Shown here: positions 30,692 through 35,736 of the stretch, piece by piece
How positions within the stretch are numbered: position 1 is the stretch's first letter
How the letters are laid out: each line of letters opens with the position of its first letter
Origin: an uncultured Lachnospiraceae bacterium
Lineage (GTDB): Bacteria; Bacillota; Clostridia; Lachnospirales; Lachnospiraceae
Assembly: GCA_905209075.1 (NCBI GenBank)
Contig: CAJLRL010000024.1
Coordinates: 1 to 35,736, forward strand
DNA length: 35,736 nt
Reading direction: 5' to 3'
Translations under genes and position numbers: made by a program
Notes under the pieces: generated by a model
Databases searched by the model: none
What the model saw: the letters and a program-made list of their open reading frames with translations, nothing else
What the model was told of the DNA's origin: nothing

Positions 30692-33600
30692 CTATTTCTT
30701 ATGGATGTCTGTGTTCATCCGGTCTATCACTTCATCCTTTTTCATGTTTGGCATACTTCTTCCCACAAATCCCGGAAGCTTAGAACCTATACGGCATACC
30801 GGCTGGTATGCGCAATAGGCACAACTGTCTGATTTTATGGAACTAAAAGGGTTTACCGAAATATCACCGTTATATATATCATCTGCGATCTGTTTTAACT
30901 TCTTACCTGCATAATCACAGATTATGTCTATCTCTTCTTTTGATGCGACTTTTGAATAGGCATCCGGTGTCATATCCTTTTTCAGCTTTACCGGTATAAC
31001 ATCCGAAGCCCCTTCAAAATCTGTATCCATTCCACGATATGCATTTTCATCTGAATTTATAAGTCCGTCCGGTTTAAGACGGCGTAATATCATGGTATTT
31101 ATCTCTTCCTCACTTATCATATCGTCTGGCGTATCATCCCCAAGATCTATAACAGGATCATCAATATGATAATAAAGCATTCCTCCCGGCATCACTTCAA
31201 GAAGCGGATTTTCTTTTTCTTTCTGCCTCAGAACACAGTCCATATATACTGCAAGCTGCAGCTGCGTACCATAATATATTTTTACGAGATCAAATGCCGT
31301 ATTGCCCGACTTGTAATCAAGTATTTTTACATAAAGCTTACCGTCATCCTTAAAAAGATCAACCCTGTCTATCCGTCCTTTTAATGAGACTTCCCCTGCA
31401 TCTGATCTTAAGTTTTGTGAAAAACCGACCTCAAAATCCTTCGGGATAAATCTTCCTTTTCTTATCTGAACAGTAAGCGCCCACACTGTCTGGTCAAAAA
31501 CCTTTTTCATCTGTTCTATCTGATGCAGATTCTGTGCAGTCATGTATTCTCCCATGCCCGGATAGCCCTCTATTGTTTCCTCAATAGCCTGCACTGTGAG
31601 TTTTTTCCTGTCATTATCATTTATTGTAAACCAGTCGTCCTGTCCAGCCTCAAGCTTGCTGCTGTACCGCTCAAGTGCAGCATGATAGATATTTCCAATA
31701 TCGAGAGACGAAAATTCTCCCTCCTCACGCTCCTTTAGTTTTAACCCATAATTCAAAAAATGTGCATATGCGCAGCGGCAGAACTGTTCAAACCTTGTTA
31801 TGCCACCCTCTATTTTCCTGCCGTATACTGCCTGTGCCACATTTTTACTTATTGGATCATTACTGTAATGCTCAAATTTTGCGTTGATATACTTTGAAAT
31901 TTCATCCGGATCTGTAAGTTCAAGCGCTCTCGCCAGCCCATACCACCTCTTATCTGTATCAGCCGATATCAGGTACATCTGTGCAGACTGCTGTGTTGAA
32001 ATCTCATATAACATTCCGGCATCTTCGATATTATGAACCGAAAGCTTAGGAAACATTGAAAGAAATGTCCCTATTATATATGACGGCTGTCTTGATTTTC
32101 CCGAACCATCGATCCTGCTGTAGCTTATATGAAGCTGCTCTGATGGCTTTGTCATATTAAGATACAGATAGAACTTCTGGATAAAAGCCTGCTCCCTCGC
32201 TCCGGGTGCAAGTTCTATATCCATGTCACAAAGCTGCTGTCTTTCATACTGGGATATTATTCCTCCGCGTCCTGCCGCTTTTGGAACGACACCATCGTTT
32301 ACGCCTATAAAAAACATTACCTTTATATCTGTAAGTCTCGTCCTTTCAATATCACCGATCGTTACTGTATCATATCCCGGCGGAATTACAGCCACCTCCG
32401 CTGCATCCAGTCCTGCATCAAGGATGTCGGTAAACTCCGCTACACTCATTTTCTCATCGCCCAGGAGCACGACATATTTTTCAAAGATTTTCATGATGAT
32501 ACGGTATATCTGACCATATTCCTTTGATTTAGTCTGCATTCCAAGACTTAAATATTCCTGCTCTTTAAGTGCAAGCTTTCTTTGAATATCTAGAGTAACC
32601 GACAGATTATATATAGCCATTATATAATCCTCCACGGTAACATCCGACGCCATATATGCCTCCCACACAGGTGTAAGGATATCCATGATCTTTATGCGGA
32701 GTTCATCCATCGCCTGTGGATCAAATGCATTTTTGTTTCTCGTCGTGCGCACCCATTTACGCATCCATGCTTTTTTGCCTCGTATGCCTGTTGCAAGCAG
32801 ATAATTTTCGAGTGTATCGATCTGTTTTGTTTCTATATCACAAAAGCCACATCTTAAAAATCTAAGAACCGACTCTGCCGAAAAATCCTTTTCTATAATA
32901 TCCGGCACTGACCTTATAAACTCAATAAAAGGATGAAGTAGTATCTCTTTTGTCGTATCTACAAAATATGGAATTTCATATTTGCCGAAAATGCTTTCGA
33001 TATAATTATCATAAATACCAACATCCCCTGTAACAACCGCTATATCACGATATCTGAGTCCGTTTTGTCTTATAAGCTTATTTATCTTCTGGGCTGTGCG
33101 GACAAGCTCATCCTTTGGATCCTTAAGACACTCTATGTGTATATCCTTTGGGATTTCATTATATTTTTTCTGCCTCTTCCTAAAAAGATTCTGCTCCATG
33201 AATAAAAGCTCCGGTGCATTTTTTAATCTGTGATTATCATTAAGGATAACAGCGTCTTCAACATCTACATGAAGCATATCTGCCATTTTCAGCAGGCTTT
33301 GTATCGTCTTTTTAGGCATATAAAAAAGTTCATGCATACCTTTTGTATGAAACATATCTTCATCAGAATCTATGGTGAGAGTTACATATATCTTTTTTGA
33401 TACCACAAGAAGTTTTTTCATAAGCTCATTCTGTATCGGAGTAAAACCCGTAAACTCATCAAAACATATCACCGCATCCTTTAGGATTTCAGACTTTTCT
33501 GCGACATCTGAAAGTACATTTAAAATCTCCTCCGCAGTAATATAGCGTTCCTCCATAAACCGGTTAAACTCTTCATACATGATAAGGACATCCGAAAGCT

Positions 33601-34063
33601 TTGCCCTTAAATTTTCTGAGAGTCTGCCGCTTTCAATGTGGCGCTTTAGTTCCGCCGGACTGATATTATACTGAACAAACTCTGACAGAAGTGATTTAAC
33701 CTCGCTTACATATCCTATCCGGTTCATATTTGCCTTCATCACACCAAGCCTTGCTGCATTGTCCGATGCAATCTTTCTAAGAACAAGATTTTTTCCTGTT
33801 TCCTCCAGAACTTCTACATTTTTTATTCCCAGTTCGTCAAACACACGATACGCAAGCCTCTTAAAACTAAGCACGTCAATATTCATGATGGCATGGTTTA
33901 AAGAAAGCCTTACCAGCTGTTTCTGTGTCTGCATTGTAAACTGTTCCGGCACGATAACAAGATAATCCTTCTTTGGATCTTCTGCCGCCTCTTTAACTAT
34001 TTTCCTGTATATATATTCTGTTTTTCCGCTGCCGGAATTGCCTAAGATAAATTGTAATGACAT
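30692..34063 (-). CDS. addB: ATP-dependent nuclease subunit B
   Basis: A 1123-residue protein. The N-terminal Walker A, LGNSGSGKTEYIYRK, begins at residue 7. The C-terminal RecB-like nuclease shows GRIDRVDLF and ILDYKSG. The Fe-S cluster ligands that pin the nuclease are visible: a Cys in QFCRCAYAHF (about 790) and CAYCAYQPVC near the end (C-x2-C-x5-C). AddB scans for Chi and cuts the 5'-ended strand, partner to AddA. It heads the addB-addA-maf operon, behind a hairpin that overlaps a candidate promoter. Confidence 0.98.
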   Translation of the reverse strand: MSLQFILGNSGSGKTEYIYRKIVKEAAEDPKKDYLVIVPEQFTMQTQKQLVRLSLNHAIMNIDVLSFKRLAYRVFDELGIKNVEVLEETGKNLVLRKIASDNAARLGVMKANMNRIGYVSEVKSLLSEFVQYNISPAELKRHIESGRLSENLRAKLSDVLIMYEEFNRFMEERYITAEEILNVLSDVAEKSEILKDAVICFDEFTGFTPIQNELMKKLLVVSKKIYVTLTIDSDEDMFHTKGMHELFYMPKKTIQSLLKMADMLHVDVEDAVILNDNHRLKNAPELLFMEQNLFRKRQKKYNEIPKDIHIECLKDPKDELVRTAQKINKLIRQNGLRYRDIAVVTGDVGIYDNYIESIFGKYEIPYFVDTTKEILLHPFIEFIRSVPDIIEKDFSAESVLRFLRCGFCDIETKQIDTLENYLLATGIRGKKAWMRKWVRTTRNKNAFDPQAMDELRIKIMDILTPVWEAYMASDVTVEDYIMAIYNLSVTLDIQRKLALKEQEYLSLGMQTKSKEYGQIYRIIMKIFEKYVVLLGDEKMSVAEFTDILDAGLDAAEVAVIPPGYDTVTIGDIERTRLTDIKVMFFIGVNDGVVPKAAGRGGIISQYERQQLCDMDIELAPGAREQAFIQKFYLYLNMTKPSEQLHISYSRIDGSGKSRQPSYIIGTFLSMFPKLSVHNIEDAGMLYEISTQQSAQMYLISADTDKRWYGLARALELTDPDEISKYINAKFEHYSNDPISKNVAQAVYGRKIEGGITRFEQFCRCAYAHFLNYGLKLKEREEGEFSSLDIGNIYHAALERYSSKLEAGQDDWFTINDNDRKKLTVQAIEETIEGYPGMGEYMTAQNLHQIEQMKKVFDQTVWALTVQIRKGRFIPKDFEVGFSQNLRSDAGEVSLKGRIDRVDLFKDDGKLYVKILDYKSGNTAFDLVKIYYGTQLQLAVYMDCVLRQKEKENPLLEVMPGGMLYYHIDDPVIDLGDDTPDDMISEEEINTMILRRLKPDGLINSDENAYRGMDTDFEGASDVIPVKLKKDMTPDAYSKVASKEEIDIICDYAGKKLKQIADDIYNGDISVNPFSSIKSDSCAYCAYQPVCRIGSKLPGFVGRSMPNMKKDEVIDRMNTDIHKK

Positions 34064-34074
34064 AATAAAAACTC

Positions 34075-34114
34075 CATGGTAAATTACAAAAATACTATTT
34101 GTAATTATACCATG
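34075..34114 (-). promoter_or_regulatory. Hairpin with extended -10, directly before the addB ribosome binding site
   Basis: CATGGTAAATTACAAA (34075-34090) pairs with TTTGTAATTATACCATG (34098-34114) with one bulge. On the minus strand TGGTATAAT in the distal arm is a TGN extended -10 (TATAAT at 34104-34109), though the -35 position (TGTAAT) is weak. The stem ends at the GGAG of addB, and TTTTT follows. It could be a promoter, an attenuator or a structure that limits AddB translation. Confidence 0.5.
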
Positions 34115-34129
34115 AAGTATATTTTTATT

Positions 34130-34146
34130 ACACTATAATTTAGTGT
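34130..34146 (-). terminator. Weak AT-rich hairpin after the Ig-like protein gene
   Basis: ACACTA and TAGTGT (6 bp, 5-base loop) followed on the minus strand by AATAAAAATA. The stem is short and the U tract poor, so it may not stop transcription fully before addB. Confidence 0.3.
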
Positions 34147-34156
34147 TTATAACGAA

Positions 34157-35736
34157 CTATTTAGTTTTAATTTTTTTCTTTGCAAGCTTTAAAAGCTTTC
34201 TCTTTCTAAAGAGCATTACCGATGGTGCCCCTACAGCTGCCACTCCTGTTCCTCCTACTACTCCGTAGAATAACGGCTTATTCTCGAAGAACAGTATCAA
34301 TGCATTTGAGGATACTGTTATCCCCTTATAGCTGTATGCTTTTACGTTTGTGCTTCCGTCTGCACCGATTGAGCAGTCTGCGCATAATACTGCCACCTGC
34401 TTATTGATTCCCTCCGGTATGCTGAATCTTATTTTTCCATCGTTTTTACTGAGGTAGTCTGTAAGCTCATCCCCACTGAGGTCTGATACGACTTCCTCCT
34501 CATTTCCATCTGAGTCAAGGATCGTCACCTTCACCCTGCCAAGCTTTCCGCCGTCATCTTTAGGCATCAGTGTCACATCCCTTGATGTTCCCCTGTAGTT
34601 TCCGCCGTCTTCTATTCCGCTTACTGTAAACACCGGTGCAGTTTTGTCGATAATGAAGTCAACGTTTACATTTTTTAAGTCACTGTATGCAACTGATGAT
34701 GCTTTGTCCTCTGACTGTGCGACTATATTGTATTCTCCTTCATCCTCAAAAAGATCCCTGTCTATATGGTACTCATATCTGTTCCAGCTTTCATCCTGAC
34801 CTGATCTTGCCACCGTATAATCAGTTCCCTCGTTAAGCTGCGTTCCGTTTAACAGTATACTGTAGTTTACAAGCGGATCTGCGTTTGTCTCCACAAGCAC
34901 GATATCCTGTGTCTGTTCCTGTATGTAATGGTCATTTACCACTCCCATCGAATAATCATCAAGGGCAAATACCGATCCGTTCCTGTTTACTGAGAAATCC
35001 ATAAGATCATCACCTGCCTGCAGGTTCAAAGTCTTTGCGTTTCCCTGTGCATCTGTTATGTTTACTGTATCATACACATTTCCCGCCTTGTCTGAGGCGC
35101 TGCATGTGAACGAATACATTCCGTCTTCCTCAAGGTTTCCATACTCGACTCTCTGGCCGTTTCCGATGGATGTTACATTTCCCTCAACTGTCTTCTTTAC
35201 AAATTTTCCGTTTTCATATACAACTGCTGAAAGTACAGGTGTAAATGTGTCAAAGTTTGTGTCCATGCATTCGACCGCAAACCCTATGTTTCCCTGTGAG
35301 CTGTTTGCAGAGCCAGGTGTGATACCGCTTATGCTTACAGATGGTTTTGTAAGGTCGATACAGAAGTTCTGGCTTTCAAGGTCTGCCGCCTTGTTTCCGG
35401 CTTTATCAGTGTAAGCCATTGTCCATGTGTATACAGCATCCTGCGCAAACGAGATGGTTGCTGTATGTGTATCCCCACTGTCTGACCAGCTGCTTACAGA
35501 CGGAGCTGACGCTGCATTTGCATTATCTGCCGCACTCATTGTAAGCTGCATTCTGCTGCTCTCAAAATTGTGCTCTGTTATCGTGACCGTTGCGGTCCTT
35601 GTTTCTTTAAAGTAGTTTCCATTCTGTGCATTGTTGTTGTCATATGAAACAGAGATCACAGGTATAGTCATGTCTATCGTGAACTTATCCGGTGCTGTAG
35701 AATTTCCGTAACTTACTCCGTCATTTCTGTTTCCTG
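34157..35736 (-). CDS. Ig-like-repeat surface protein, N-terminal part outside window
   Basis: The frame is open to the window edge. The ATG at 35671 is internal, because the residues before it (PDKFTID) match the repeat boundary seen later as VDFIIDKTAPVFTVSG. The visible 525 residues contain about three or four Ig-like repeats marked by DKAGN and DKTAPV/DLTKPS motifs, then a C-terminal membrane helix (FYGVVGGTGVAAVGAPSVMLF) and a basic tail, RKRKLLKLAKKKIKTK. There is no LPxTG, so it is held by the helix. Such proteins are adhesins or scaffolds at the cell surface. The binding target is unknown and the missing N-terminus may carry the main domain. Confidence 0.85.
   Translation of the reverse strand, partial: GNRNDGVSYGNSTAPDKFTIDMTIPVISVSYDNNNAQNGNYFKETRTATVTITEHNFESSRMQLTMSAADNANAASAPSVSSWSDSGDTHTATISFAQDAVYTWTMAYTDKAGNKAADLESQNFCIDLTKPSVSISGITPGSANSSQGNIGFAVECMDTNFDTFTPVLSAVVYENGKFVKKTVEGNVTSIGNGQRVEYGNLEEDGMYSFTCSASDKAGNVYDTVNITDAQGNAKTLNLQAGDDLMDFSVNRNGSVFALDDYSMGVVNDHYIQEQTQDIVLVETNADPLVNYSILLNGTQLNEGTDYTVARSGQDESWNRYEYHIDRDLFEDEGEYNIVAQSEDKASSVAYSDLKNVNVDFIIDKTAPVFTVSGIEDGGNYRGTSRDVTLMPKDDGGKLGRVKVTILDSDGNEEEVVSDLSGDELTDYLSKNDGKIRFSIPEGINKQVAVLCADCSIGADGSTNVKAYSYKGITVSSNALILFFENKPLFYGVVGGTGVAAVGAPSVMLFRKRKLLKLAKKKIKTK

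Noticed and set aside
35600..35671. Start codon of the Ig-like protein at 35671
   Set aside because: The frame continues to the window edge with repeat-like sequence, and no signal peptide follows the ATG.
1..35736. tRNA, rRNA, insertion sequences or prophage genes
   Set aside because: No cloverleaf-like sequence, transposase, terminal inverted repeats or phage proteins were recognised on either strand.

Overview
The window looks like a chromosomal segment of an anaerobic Firmicute of the Clostridia, most likely family Lachnospiraceae. The grounds are AGGAGG-type ribosome binding sites, a CIRCE operator in front of htpG, an AddAB (not RecBCD) nuclease, FeoA-FeoA-FeoB iron uptake, a DUF6110 protein beside a P1B ATPase, and a Firmicute-type EPS export module (CapA-like chain-length protein, BY-kinase, LCP protein). 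I cannot name the species from sequence alone. Almost all genes lie on the minus strand; only an XRE regulator (6658-6990) and htpG (22434-24515) are on the plus strand.

Region 1 (1-11959) is an exopolysaccharide locus read right to left. It opens at a promoter near 11880-11909 and runs through a chain-length/kinase-activator protein, a tyrosine kinase, a GH3-like protein that lacks catalytic motifs, an LCP ligase and a small secreted protein. A plus-strand XRE regulator then interrupts it. A second, very AT-rich block follows: the initiating sugar-phosphate transferase, a GT4, a GT2, a DUF6625 protein, an EpsG/Wzy-like polymerase split by a frameshift at a run of seven T, and a GT2 cut by the window edge. 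The regulator and the start of the export operon share a 13-bp sequence and several ACTAAA/TTTAGT hexamers.

Region 2 (12063-16135) holds a sodium-dependent transporter and a two-gene unit, DUF6110 protein plus P1B-type metal ATPase.

Region 3 (16242-19840) is a ferrous-iron operon: feoA, feoA, feoB, a 47-residue Cys-rich FeoB-associated membrane protein and an 87-residue Fur-like protein that is only a DNA-binding domain. Upstream lies the most striking feature of the window. Eight copies of AACNNNNYRTAG are spaced exactly 20 bp apart with different sequence between them. The array ends one base from the -35 box of a near-consensus promoter, and the same 20-bp register continues in degenerate form through the core promoter. 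A separate 19-bp Fur-like palindrome lies just downstream of the predicted transcription start.

Region 4 (19848-22224) is a thioesterase-like gene, a YihY/BrkB membrane protein and serine acetyltransferase. Region 5 is htpG with CIRCE, its promoter, a short 14-bp tandem repeat and a shared terminator. Region 6 (24626-34114) is a compact operon addB-addA-maf-small acidic protein-PrsA/SurA-like lipoprotein-PAP2 phosphatase. Region 7 (34157-35736) is the C-terminal part of a long Ig-like-repeat surface protein that continues outside the window. No rRNA, tRNA, CRISPR array or insertion sequence was seen.
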